This document shows, piece after piece, positions 11,868 to 23,526 of a stretch of DNA of 64,000 nt. The first letter of the stretch is position 1, and each line of letters begins with the position of its first letter. Made by a program: the position numbers and the translations under genes. Below the pieces are notes generated by a model. That model was not told the DNA's origin and ran no database searches. It worked only from the letters and a program-made list of their open reading frames with translations. Source of the DNA: Chytridium lagenaria. Its lineage: Eukaryota > Chytridiomycota > Chytridiomycetes > Chytridiales > Chytridiaceae. The DNA lies in contig JAHLKC010000068.1 in assembly GCA_025449115.1 (NCBI GenBank), forward strand, positions 62,001 through 126,000, read 5' to 3'.

Positions 11868-14800
11868 TTAAAACGCCACGCTAATAACATTCCTCCTTCT
11901 AGGATTCGCCCTCCTAGTCCCAGGTGCCGCCACACCCAGCGGTACCTCATCCGCCTCATCATCTAAAGCGCTCCCGGTACCTCCACTCATTCCCAGCGCC
12001 GCCATCTGCTGCTGAATCGCCATCTGCTGATACTGCACCGTCGTCATCATCATTCCATTCACCTGCACCATTCCGCCCTGTACCATCCCCTGAGAAACCT
12101 CAATTAACGGTTGCGACATTCTTCGTCGATTTGCCAACGCCGCAGCGCTTGGGTTCGCGTAGGACGGAGGGGGATTCACCCTTCTTTGGGAAGAGGATGA
12201 CCCGGAACCTGATGACATGGACCCAGATGAGAGGGTGGGGGACAATGTGGAACCACGAGATCCTGCTGAGGATGGATGGAGATGCTGTGCTTGATATTGC
12301 TGTGTTCCTGGGACAAATTAATGGTAGCTTCACCACGTGCTTGGAGGATCTCGCGAGACGCCGCCGAAGCTCGAAGCTGCTGTGCAGTCATAGCGGCTTG
12401 CTGGAGTGATCGAGATCTCTTGTACTAAAAAAGGAAATATACATCAATAAATGACATAAACCAGCTGGAATAAGAGCGGAGGAACCATCACACGAAACGA
12501 CTGTGCATTTGCATCTGAAAAGAAAGTCTTACCTCAGCTTCCGAAAAGGACACTAATGGCTGCTGCCTAGTTGCAGACATTGACCGTTGCCCCATACCAG
12601 GTAGTTGCTGTCCCACCCCCATATTCTGCTGCGCCACCCCCTGCATTGTAAACGCCTCAGGTCCAAGGGGGAGCACCTCCGACATACTGCCACATCTCTC
12701 CCCCAGGATGCATTCCTCCCACACTCGCACCCCCACTCACATAACCAGCCCCCCCAAGACTAACAGGCATCATCCCCGAATCCCTTGCATACGACAACGA
12801 ATGCCGTCTCGCCTGCTCCCCAGGCACCGTCACGCCAAGACCTAGATTAGAGTACGGCATGGACGACGTGACTGAACCCGCCGCCCTCGTCATAGGTGGA
12901 GCAATGGGAGGAGGCGCGGGAGATGGAACAATGGCCACACTATGCCGTTTACGTGAGGGCACATAATTTTCGACCGGAGGTGCTGTGGATTTGCCCAAAC
13001 TCGCCCTGGACCTTGGGGGAGACACAGGCTGTGGCGGAAGAGGAGCGAGGCCTAAAGACCGATGCCGACCTTTCCATACCGGACACAGCGTTCCCCTTGG
13101 TAGATGAGATAAAAGAAACACGTTTGGACGTTTTAGGTGTACCAGGGGAAGGCAGGGACCCAGAGGCCATTGAAGGGGTACCGCCCGATTCAGAACCAGA
13201 ATCTGACTCAGTGTCAGACTCATCGCTTTGGCTGCCTTCATCGCTGAGGCTACCTGGAAGCCTCAAAAGTCTGAGCGCACCCAACGGGGAATGATCGTTC
13301 AAAGGAGGTACGGGTGACCTTTTTGTGGCGACACCTCCAAACTCACTGATACCGTCAATGTTGAGGGACAAACGGAGAGGTGCAGCAGACAAGGACGATC
13401 GCTTGTGTTGAGGGAGGGGAGACGGGGTGGGGTAAGGAGACGATGAAGTTGAATGGGAGACAACAGTGGAGGAGGATAGCCTTGAGGATTCACGTGAATC
13501 AAAAGAGCTGAACGAGCTAACAGATGCCCTTCGGTATCCATTGCAGTCGCGGAAATGAAGGACCCGGTGGGATTAGGAGATTTAGCACCCGATGTGGAGG
13601 ATGTCAACGATGAAGATGAGGATTGCGACGAGATGTTACGGGATGAGGAAGATGATCCTTGTTTCTGTACAGGTACACTGGATAAAAAGGCGTTACGAGG
13701 AGGAGCGGGTTGAGGAGGTACTGCGGCAGAGACAAAAGAGGATAATTGCTGCTGCATACGAAGACTGTCGGCAGATGACGCACGAGGACGCTTTTGCCCA
13801 AGGTGTGGGTCTTCCATTCCGATCACGTGGGACGGCAGAGAGATCAATTTGTTGCGTATTGGGGAGATTGTTGCTGCTGCTGCTGTTGATGCTGAAATCG
13901 TCTCTGTGCCGACATCTGTGAAAAGTTTACCACATATGTCAGTAATAAATAGAGTTGATGTCTGAGCTCTGGTTTTCTAAAAAGGAAGCACGTCCGAGGA
14001 TTCGGACGAAGATCTTTGTACTACCCAATTCCCCAGCCTCAACTGCCCAACGTGCTCAGGTGGGTTGATATCCCGTCATTCGAAGCAACCAAGCGGGGTA
14101 GATGAGGGGGTGGATGGCTGAAGGGACAACTTCAAAAACAAACTAGAGCAGGGTTTGGCTTTCAAAAAGGAAGCTGATGGGCTATGGAAAGGAATAGAAA
14201 ACTGAAAGGCGTTGATGAAGATGACTTACCATAGCTTCACTGCTGGTGCGAGACACATCAATGCTGGCTCTTTGCCTGCATTGTCCAGAGGAGGAGGATC
14301 CCCAGGTCATACTTATTGTTGATGGCGAGGGCGGCGGCGGGGTAGGTTGAGGAGACGGTGACGAGTATCCAGAGAGAATGCGGCTGATCCTATTCTCATT
14401 AGGCGAAGAAGGCGTCATGGGTTCTGGAGAGGGAGGTAGGAACGTTGTAGAAGAGAGCGAGCGATTTGAACCCATGAAAGAAAGTCGTCTTGAAGAATTG
14501 GAGGAGGACGGATTCGTGGGAGGTGCAAGAGGGTGCGGGGAAAAGCCAGGCTGAGGGTTGTAATATTGTTGGGGCTGGTTAAGAAATACTTGAGAATGTG
14601 AGTGGGAGATAGAGGAAGCGTGAGAAGCTTGCGATGGCGCCGCCACACTGTTCCCAAAGAAAAAGAAATTGCCAGCTACAGAGTTGGGGCGGGAGGATGT
14701 TGCTCCACAACAGGAGTCGGGCGTTTCCTGCGAAACAAATCAAAGCGGAGGAGAGCGAGGGGTTTTTCCTCCTCAACATCCTCTTCCGTCACGCTTGCAA

Positions 14801-15092
14801 GGGCTACATCTGCATCCTTCTTTCTTCGAAGACCAAGTAAGCTAAGTGCGGATGGTTTTTTGGAGACGATGCGGGAAGCCTCCTCGTCCTCATCGTCTGC
14901 AGCCTTCCCTTTCTTTGACTTCTTATCCTTCTTCTTTTTCTTCTTTTCTTCAGTTTTCTTGCCTTTCTTATCCTTCTTGTCCTTTTTATCCTGTTTGCTC
15001 TTGCCCTTCTTGCCATCAGCTGCAGTCGTCGATGATGATGACATGAATGACGGAGTTGGAAGGGAGAAGGACCGGACTGTGATGGATGTCAT
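11868..15092 (-). CDS. Ser/Pro/Gln-rich protein with Lys-rich N-terminal region
   Basis: From ATG 15092 the protein opens with a charged Lys/Asp tract (residues about 28-70, many Lys-Lys-Asp units). An intron near 14644-14684 leads to a His/Gln/Pro/Ser-rich exon (VFLNQPQQYYNPQPGFSP, RISRILSGYSSP). A polyglutamine stretch lies near 13880. Later segments include RRASVSSFSSFDSRESS, an acidic Ser/Asp/Glu run near 13200, VENYVPSRKRHSVAIVP, and a Met/Gln-rich end (MTTVQYQQMAIQQQMAAL). No enzyme domain is visible. The composition suits a regulatory, largely disordered nuclear or scaffold protein, but that is inference. The sequence changes frame at about five points (near 13865, 13545, 13015, 12665 and 12295) without usable introns. 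It could also be two adjacent genes, the second starting near 13924. Confidence 0.6.
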
Positions 15093-17820
15093 TACAAGTA
15101 GTTTCTCTTTTTACAGCAACCCGTTCCTCTTTTACGTCGTTCTTTTAATGTCGTTCAGCAAGTTTAGATATATATACGATGAATGACTTGAATGAAATGA
15201 ATGCGTTTTTTTTGTTGTTTTTTTTGGCTGATGCGATGGGATGAAGGGGTAGTATTGAGGTGCTTTGAATGTTCTTAAATGAAAAAGAAATTTTCACCAC
15301 TTGGTAGAATTCACCTGCCTTCCTTCGTTTGGGGTACATGAGCTATCCGTCGGTGGTGGCGGACTTCAAAAACGACGAGCAGTGGATCTCGAGAAAGTAT
15401 CTTCTATTGCGATCACTTGCCGTATAACGTAAAAGATATATTACTGCAATGCACTTATCTATAATGATTGAATAAAAAAACAACCCTCTAAGTCACCGCA
15501 TTTCAATTACACAACGGCATGCTTCCTTGCGAGATGGGGAGAGAGCGTCTCTTTCCGCATGCTCTACATTGAATAGTTAGTCAAACGCACTAGGATGGGT
15601 GACTTTGTTGTGTAATTTGTGTTTTAGGTAGATGAAAAATTCGGTGGGAAGTCTAATAAAATAGTTTATTTATTTGATATGTACCATTTAAATATAGGGA
15701 ATCATGTTTCTCTCATATCCTCAAACAGAAAATCGGAACAATAAGATGGGCCAAACTCGAATTTACTTATTTTATTTTCTCTCCTCGACTCACCTACCTA
15801 CCGTGTCTTTTTCTCATCAATTAATTACAGTTTGCAAGGAAGAAGCTCCGAAAGTTAAGGTCGACGGGAAGAAGCTTTGATCTTAGATCCCTTCCTCGTT
15901 TGTTTCCAACAGCAGGTCATGTTACCGTCGTAGCAATTGTCGGACAGAGAAGGTACGTGACTTTAGCGAAGGCAAACAGAAGGAGTGCAGGAACATCGGA
16001 GGGGGACGTAGCTGGGCCGATGATCAGTGTTGAGCAAAACAGAATTTGACCACCACACTGGCAATACGCACTCAACATTGCGAGATATTACTAACTTTCC
16101 TTCATCTGTTTCTGCCACATTTCCAGTGAATCTTTAATTGGTCGTTACTTGACGACGCCCTGAAAATCTTCTTGTCAGCTTGATGGCGTCTGCTGTCAGT
16201 TCACTTACCTAATATCAGATTTTAGTCGCAACAGTACCTCCGAATTCATTTGTGGATAAGAGTGGTGGCGTTCTCGGCGTTCACATAAATGCATAATTAC
16301 TTTGATCTTCAATAAGAAAGATTATTGTTAATAGACTATTTTTTATTCAAGCAAAGAAATAGAATTGTTTTGGTGGATAGTATTTATTAAAGCGCTTATA
16401 TTTACTGCCAGAATTAAACAAACACAAGCCGCGACACAGCGCATTTGAGTTAAGGATAGCGGGGGTCATTTGAATATGGTCTTCTTCAATTTCATGGCGA
16501 TGTACTAACTCCTTTCTTCATCCTCATGGCGATTCACTGGAGTCCATTGACATAAAATATGATGGCATCACTTATAAGCAAATTAGGGGCTCATGTCAAA
16601 GTGTTCTTTCGTACATATTTCGCTCTCATGCATGTGAAGTGTAAATTATGTAATTAAGGATATCAACATATCGGTGTAGGTCCTTACTCCTTCGTATCAA
16701 TGTATTGTGCAGAATACAAAAACCTATTTTTGGAGCACTATTGAATTTTTATTAGACTGGACCATGATCCCTGCGCTTAATATTTTAATAAAAAACTTTG
16801 ATATGAAGCAGATTCAAGTTATAACGATAGAGAAAACTCTCTTTTGAAACTGATTGTGATTAATAAAAAACCTGGAGAGGACTTTATTATTATTAGTAGT
16901 AATAATTAATAATATTATTTACATATTTACTTTATTTATATTAATTAATAAATAGCGGTAGAAACGGTGGCGTGTTTCCCAAATCTTGTATGCACAAATG
17001 GCAATCTGCGACTGAAAGGCAGTTGCCCCACGACGTGTCAGAGTCGAACTCTTTTGACATTTATTGCGGCTTTGTCTTCCCGTGTCGTCATTTCGACTCC
17101 TTTTCCGCCTGGGTTTTAAAATTTATCAATTATGATTTCTTCAAATTGATCGATTCCCATCAGTGCGAAACCAATAACGAATGACGGCAGAATAGAATCA
17201 ACTTGCGGTACAAGATTAGGTTATGGGAGCATCAAAGCGGATTTCTAATTGGAGGTTTTTTTTTGGGTTTTTTTTTTATTTTAAAAAAAGAAACGAAACA
17301 AGGTTTTTTATTAATGTTTTTTTTTGGTATTTCATTTTATATATTTATTTATTTATTAATAAATTATTTGTTTTATTAATAAAACTTTCAAGCACATATT
17401 AATAAATAATAATATGAATAATAATATGGATGGAGTCGAACCTTGTTTATTATTAGGCTGACAGTATTTTAATTCATTAATTAATTATTATTGAAGGGAA
17501 GGTCAAGCCCTCCCTTTGAGAAATATTATTTATTTATTTATTTTAAATCCCCATAATATTTATTATTGGAAAGAAAAAAAACTCTATCTTTAGCTTGCGT
17601 TTCCATTCAAAAAGAAGCTACAAAAACCCTCTACTTCCCTCCACCGTCAGAGTCCACCGTTCGTCGTTGCTTCACAGTTCACACTCTCCTTTTCCTTTAG
17701 TGACCTTACCGTGGTCTCTTCTACCCGCAAATCCAAAGCCCTTTAACATTCATTCCCTCGTGCAAGAGATTACCACTTGCACATCAAATACCCAAGTGAA
17801 CCACAGAAGGAAGGACAAGG
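15093..17820. other. Long AT-rich intergenic region
   Basis: About 2.7 kb between the divergently placed Ser/Pro/Gln-rich gene and the ABCG gene. From about 16300 onward it is strongly A/T-rich, with recurrent TTAATAAT and TTTATTTATT blocks (especially 16870-16960 and 17260-17575). The last 200 bp before 17821 become C-rich, as expected of a leader. I see no gene, RNA or transposon ends. Confidence 0.55.
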
Positions 17821-20165
17821 ATGTCAAACTCAACCTCAACCATTAACAACCTCCCGACCTCGTTGTCGCCGAGCCCAGTCCCGCACCACGAGCACATCAC
17901 CATCAGGGAACCTGACACAAAGAAGGACGGTGCTGACATTCACATTCACGTCGAACACGAGCACGCTCAACTCACTGTTCGCTCCATGAAGGAGTTCCAG
18001 AACTTTATCGCTACCAAGAACCATGACACTATTGAGCTTGCATGGAGAGACTTGACCGTTACTACCAAGGATGGTGAAAAGGTTCTCCTCAAGCCCATCT
18101 CTGGTGCAGTCAGTGGAAAGTTCCTCGCTATCATGGGTCCTTCTGGTAAGCTCTGCTTTTTTTCATATGTCATTCACATCCTTGATTCTGACCTCGCCTG
18201 CAGGATCCGGAAAGACCACCATGATGAACACACTCGCGTATAGGCAAAAGAATGTTGTTTCCAATGGGATCACTACCATCAACGGCAATGACTACACCAT
18301 GTCAGAGCTCAAGATGATCAGTGGATACGTTATGCAGGGTGAGTCTCGTTTTTGTTTTTTTTTTGTCTTTCCTTGTTCACCATTACCTTGTCTTTGTCGT
18401 TTGCGCCAAACCATTCCCTCAAAAAATAGACGATTTTACTGACAAGTCCTTCCTTGACTTTCCTGTTAGATGACTTGTTAAACGCCCATCTCACCGTCGA
18501 AGAAACACTCATGTACACGGCCGAACTCCGCATGCCTTCAAAGACAACCGCTGAGGATAGGAAACTTAAAGTTGATGAAGTCATCCAAACATTGGGAATT
18601 GGACACTGCAGGAAGACCATCATTGGTGACCACCTTAAGAGGGGTATCTCTGGTGGTGAACGTAAACGTGTTTGCGTTGCGATGGAGCTGTTGACAGACC
18701 CTTGCTTGCTTTTCCTTGATGAGCCCACTAGGTAAAGCTTTTTTTCTCATTTCAGTTCGTGTTCTTTTTTAATATCACAGCTAACATTTTCCCTTTAAAA
18801 AAGTGGTCTCGACTCAATGACGTCCCTTTCCCTTTGCAAAACCCTCAAACGCCTCGCCAAAGAGCGCGGTTGTACCGTCATCACCACCATTCACCAGCCC
18901 CAAACCAAAATCTTCAGTCTGTTCGATGACATTCTCCTACTTAACAAGGGTACCGTCGTGTACTACGGCCCTGTTGCCGAGATCTACGACTTTTTCGCCC
19001 ACGCCGGACACCCCTGCCCGCCTCACACCAACTTTGCTGACCACATGCTCGACGTCATTATCGGTGAGGCATCCCTCGCAGAGACTCGCCCTCCCTCGGT
19101 TCTCGGCGTCACAACTGTTGGCGACCAATCCGCAGCCTCAAGAAGACTCGAGGCTCTTTACCATGAACACGAGAAAAGCAAGCTTGACATGCTCGCCACC
19201 AAAGCGGAGACCAACACCGTCTCCAAGCTCGATAGCCGTCTCGTCATGCACCGCAAGCCCACATGGTGGAGGCAATTTGTCGTGCTTACACGCAGATGTT
19301 TCAAGGAGCAGTTCAGAAGTTACTCTGTCATCATCACGCAGATTGTACAGAGTGTCATTATGGGTGTTCTCATCGGAGCCGTCTTCTTGCGGATCGGTAA
19401 CACTCAATCCTCAATCGTGCGCCGTCAGCCCGTACTCTTTTTCTGTGTCGTCAACCAGGGTGTCTTCGGTTCGCTTACTATGATCAACTCTTTCCCGTCT
19501 GAGAGGTTGCTAGTGTTGCGCGAACGTGCTGCTGGTACTTATCGAGTTTCCGCGTATTTCCTCGCCAAGAACCTGTCCGAAACTGCCATTCAACTTATAT
19601 CCCCCGTCTTGTTCTCTATCGTTGTTTACCCTATGGTCGGTCTGCAGGGTGATGTTGGCAAGTTCTTGGTCTTCTTGGTGAGTCTCTTCCCAGCGTATTA
19701 CTCCGCAATTGGTCTCATCTAATTAATGCTAACCACACTTTCAGTTCTTCATGGTCCTCTGCGCCACCGCCGCAAACTCTGCCGCCTCTTCATCTCTGCC
19801 GTCTGTCGCACCACCACCCTCTCCATCACCGTTCTCCCCCTCATCTTTGAGCTCCACCGTCTCTTCGGTGGTTTCTTCTTATCTCCTGCCAACCTTCCGA
19901 TTCACTTCTCTTTCTTGGACGGCATTTCTTACGTCAAGTATGCTTACGTTGGTATCGCCCTTAACGAACTCAGCGGCCTCAAACTTGTCTGTTCACCATC
20001 GGAGCTTCGTGCAGATGGAACCTGTCCCATTACTGATGGTCAGTTCACTATCAGCCAACTTGGTTTGGATAAGATGACCATGTGGGTTGCGCCGGTGCGC
20101 TGATGGCGTACATCATGCTCTGCCGTATTGGTGCTTATCTTGGTGTCAGATTCATCAAGTGGTAA
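17821..20165 (+). CDS. ABCG (White-type) half transporter
   Basis: Five exons fit GT-AG introns: 17821-18145, 18204-18338, 18470-18731, 18804-19677 and 19745-20165. The N-terminus is His/Glu-rich. The Walker A motif GPSGSGKTT spans the first intron. The signature ISGGERKRVCVAMELL and Walker B LLFLDEP follow, then SGLDS across the third intron and TTIHQP with the switch His. The membrane half contains QIVQSVIMGVLIGAVFLRIG and further spans, including SPANLP and SYVKYAYVGIALNELSGL, typical of ABCG. This domain order (ATPase first, then six spans) defines ABCG half transporters, which dimerise to export lipids, sterols or xenobiotics. Two one-base frame changes are needed near 19781-19790 and 20091-20094 to reach the natural end GAYLGVRFIKW at 20165. 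The substrate cannot be told. Confidence 0.94.
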
Positions 20166-20820
20166 AGCGTTAATCCACCCTATTACATCTACTCACCGCC
20201 CCCTTCCATGCCCCTTATCTTTCTTCTTGTTATTATTTTTCCCCATTCATTTCATTCCGCTGTTTTTAGTTTAAGAAAAACCCCTGTTTTTGTTTTAGTT
20301 GTCCATTTGTTGATCCTGCATTTTATTTTATCTTTCCTCTCTATTAAGTTTATTATTGGCCTCTCTTTGAAACCCTCTACCTGTTCTGTTGTTTTTATAT
20401 TTTCCCACTTCTTGTAGCAGTTTTTACGGCTTTTTATTGTTCATTAAAAATGATACCTCATGATGGAAAACCGATAACTTTTTGTTCACCATTTGACATG
20501 ATCTTGTCCAGCCGTCGTTGATTTATGCTTGTTATTAAAAATTTATTACAAGAAAGATTTGGTCCCACACAAAGTTGACCAGATGGTCCATCAAATCACA
20601 TCTTGCATCTTTGGAGACTCCATACCCCTTATGAGCAATGTGTGCATGAGGGGGAGTGGATATATGGTATCGAGGAAATCGTTAAATTACACTCATTGCC
20701 GCGGCATCCATAACATTCCAAGGTGAGCTAGTATGATTGTAGGCGATGAGCTACCGTTGCTGTCAACCCTTTAGTGGCTTGAACTAATAGCACCTTTATA
20801 GAACTGTTCAAGGAAACGCC
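20166..20820. other. Intergenic region
   Basis: T-rich 3' flank of the ABCG gene followed by the presumed promoter of the next plus-strand gene. No gene recognised. Confidence 0.5.
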
Positions 20821-22807
20821 ATGGGATCATTTTCGAACCGAAGGCTCAACTCTGTGCTCAGCGGTGACCGCATGGCATTCCAAGGCAGCTCCTCAAACGA
20901 AATCTCCTCCCCATCAAGTACGTCCACAGCTCCACCATAAATCCATAAGAAACGGCTAACCCTGTTCATCAGATTCCTCAGCCGCATGCTTGTTCTCCAA
21001 AAAGCCACTGCATTTAAAGACTCCAATCCCCCAAACCTCCTCCTCAAGACGATGGCGAGGGCGATAAGAAGGGCCGTCCAGAACACGTCTTTGAACAACC
21101 GAAAGCAACCGTCTCTGATTTCTTGACGGTTTTATCGCAGCTCGTGTTGCTGGGAACTACTGGTTTGGTGGTGTTTACGGCGCTTTATCCCGATTATGTG
21201 TCGGGGAAGTTGGATGAGTATAAATCGAGATTGACGACGAGGAGGCATGAGAGGATGTTGGAATTTATGAAGGGAAATCGGCCGTATGTCCTTGGATATG
21301 ATCATGAGACGCAGCCGCAGGCGGATACAAAGTTGTTTTTCTCTAATGCGATCTGTGAGTGTGGTTATGCATTTAGTGTATTTATGGTGAATTAGACCAC
21401 GATGAGATGGCAGGAGATATCAGAGAGATTCTATTTACATCGCCAGTTCTCAAATATGGACTCATTATTGGGGCCCCTGGGTGGTAAGAACTCTTCCAAA
21501 CTCTTTTGTAGTGACCCCTTCTTTTTATTATATGTAGTGGAAAGTCTCGGCTTCTTCGGAGTCTTGCGAGCGAGCAGCCTTATTTTGGGTTCTTGTCTAT
21601 GGGATTGGTGGGAGGTGTCAAGAGTCTGGTTGACGCTCTTGCCGAGGAAGTTGGATACGTGAGTGTAACCCCATATCCTATACGAAATCTTTATTTTAAG
21701 GCTGATTTAGGATTTTGATGACTGGAGTGAACGCATGTTGTCTTCGTACTTGTTCAACGGGGCGTCGTCCACTTTTGTGAATCAGGTGGAGAGGCTTGCG
21801 TTCTTGCTAGATGAGGTAGGTTTCATTGTTTATCTTTGACAGTGAGAGAACTGACAGGTATTGTAGATAGAAGAGGCATGTTGGAATTTGAAGTTTGACA
21901 AAAGCAACACAAAAAATGTCCGCCCCGTTATTGTATTGGACGATCTTGACTCTCTTGACCTCGACGACGCTGACATGAAGAAAGGTGCCAAGTAATCTAA
22001 CACCGTCTTTTTACTTACACTTCTCTCTAGCCGTCCGCATGCTCTTTAGCGCCGCTAACAAATGGGCCCGCGAAGACACCTGCTCTGTCGTTTTCACTAT
22101 GAGCGACAGTCTTTTTTACCGCACCCTCGAAAAATTTGTTAAACGTGACATCCTCGCCTGCTCTCGTGTCTACGAAACGGGTCCACTGACACGCAGCTCC
22201 GCTGACCGTCTTCTCATCAACACCATCGATACCGGTAAACCGCTCACAGAAACCGAGCGAGCCTCCATCATTGACACCATCGGAACCCGTATCTCTGACC
22301 TCCTTGTTGTGTGCGAGGAAGTCAACAAAACAGGTCGCTCCGTCCCTGTTGTACTTGAAGCCGAGAAAGCACGCGCTCTGGAAACAGTTGCAAGAGCGAT
22401 TTCAGAGTTGAGTCATGCCGGAAACGCTTCATGTCCAGTACCGAAACCGGTTTTAAGGAATTTGTTGAAATTTTTGGATGAACGGGTTGCGGCGTTGCCG
22501 GCTTCATTTACGAGGATGGCAGATGAAGCTGCAGAGGGGAAGGCGAGTGTGCAAACGTTAGTGTCGGTGAACCAGCTCTGGGATGATGCGAGACAGGCTG
22601 GTGTGAAGGAATTGTTGGATGGGCTTGTAGATATAAACATTTTGAGTTTTGATGGATCTTTTTCGTCGACATTGGTGAGTTATCTTTTAAACAGTGCTTT
22701 CCCGTTGTCATTGCTAAAAATTTATATGTTCTTTTCTTTTGCCGTTTCAGCTGCGCAACGCTTATCGTAGCTATCGAAAACTCGATAAACGTGGCCACTT
22801 TTGGTGA
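20821..22807 (+). CDS. Membrane-anchored P-loop NTPase (AAA+/STAND-like)
   Basis: The clear coding part starts near 21015 and contains one membrane span (LSQLVLLGTTGLVVFTALYP). The region after it is basic (KSRLTTRRHERMLEFMKG). The Walker A motif GAPGCGKSRLL is completed across an intron near 21485-21537. Walker B is PVIVLDDLDS near 21935. A sensor-like TCSVVFTMSDS follows, then a long helical C-terminal half ending LLRNAYRSYRKLDKRGHFW after an intron near 22676-22750. At least five introns after the span fit GT-AG. The fold class is that of ORC-like or STAND ATPases fixed to a membrane, possibly in mitochondria, but I recognise no named family. The ATG at 20821 is a plausible start, though joining its exon to the rest needs an uncertain splice or frame change. 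Confidence 0.75.
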
Positions 22808-23526
22808 AGATTTCACCCTTGAGGAGTTTAGAAGACTTCTCCTTTTATTCCTTAAAAAGATCTTAGGATGTACGGGCATTTTTTGATCTGTCTCTCGTTT
22901 TCCCACTTTCTTCCTTGTTTTCCTTCTGTGTAGTCATTGATGACAGTTTGTTGAGGTTTTTATTGCTGTTTCCTCGTTTATGGGGATTATTTTGTCTTCG
23001 CTATTGTCATTTACTCCTCATTACAGTTTGACGCTGTACCTCCTCTCGCGTGATGGTACCCTCCTCCACCACATTCTTATACACCTCATCTTGCACCTCA
23101 TCAACCCCACCGTCTAATTATGATACGCTTAATGAAAGTTTATTATTATAACGAATGCCACGCCATATTTTTGTTGCGGCATAACCCTTGAGCCAATGAT
23201 AAAGTAAGTCTAAGGCCACTGAGTTAATTTAAGCCTTACGCAATAATGTATGTTGTACGGAGTACGTATGGTTTCATACACTTGAGGAGTATAATGCATC
23301 CTTGCGTTTCATATACTTTAGGAGTATAATGCATCCGCGCGCTCTAGGCTGATGGATCAGCAATGTTTATTTAATTTACGTGCCCTAAGGGGGGAATCCA
23401 TGAAATAAGGGAATAATTATATATGTACTCTATAAAATGAATATGACTAAAGGGCTTTCGCACAACGCTACAGCCATTTGGGGGACGTGGGGGTTTACAA
23501 AAGAGGCCACGAAAAAGATGACCTTT
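22808..23526. other. Convergent intergenic region with a tandem repeat
   Basis: This lies between the 3' ends of the P-loop NTPase gene (+) and the formin gene (-). It holds two tandem 35-bp repeats at 23271-23340, described separately. No gene is visible. Confidence 0.55.
23271..23340. repeat. 35-bp direct tandem repeat, two copies
   Basis: Copy 1 is 23271-23305 and copy 2 is 23306-23340. Both contain GTTTCATA followed by GGAGTATAATGCATCC; they differ at about five positions. Each copy carries the partly palindromic ATGCAT core. Confidence 0.85.

Noticed and set aside
11868..15092. Possible pseudogene because of many frame changes.
   Set aside because: The same kind of one-base break occurs in essential conserved genes here, so assembly indels explain it better than decay.
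14602..15186. Plus-strand Ser/Phe-rich frame of 194 codons.
   Set aside because: It mirrors the Lys-rich coding region on the minus strand, which has an ATG and correct splice sites.
17425..17460. B-box-like GGTTCGACTCC on the minus strand, suggesting a tRNA.
   Set aside because: The bases flanking the T-loop do not form a stem and no A box, anticodon arm or acceptor stem surrounds it; the neighbourhood is simple AT-rich DNA.
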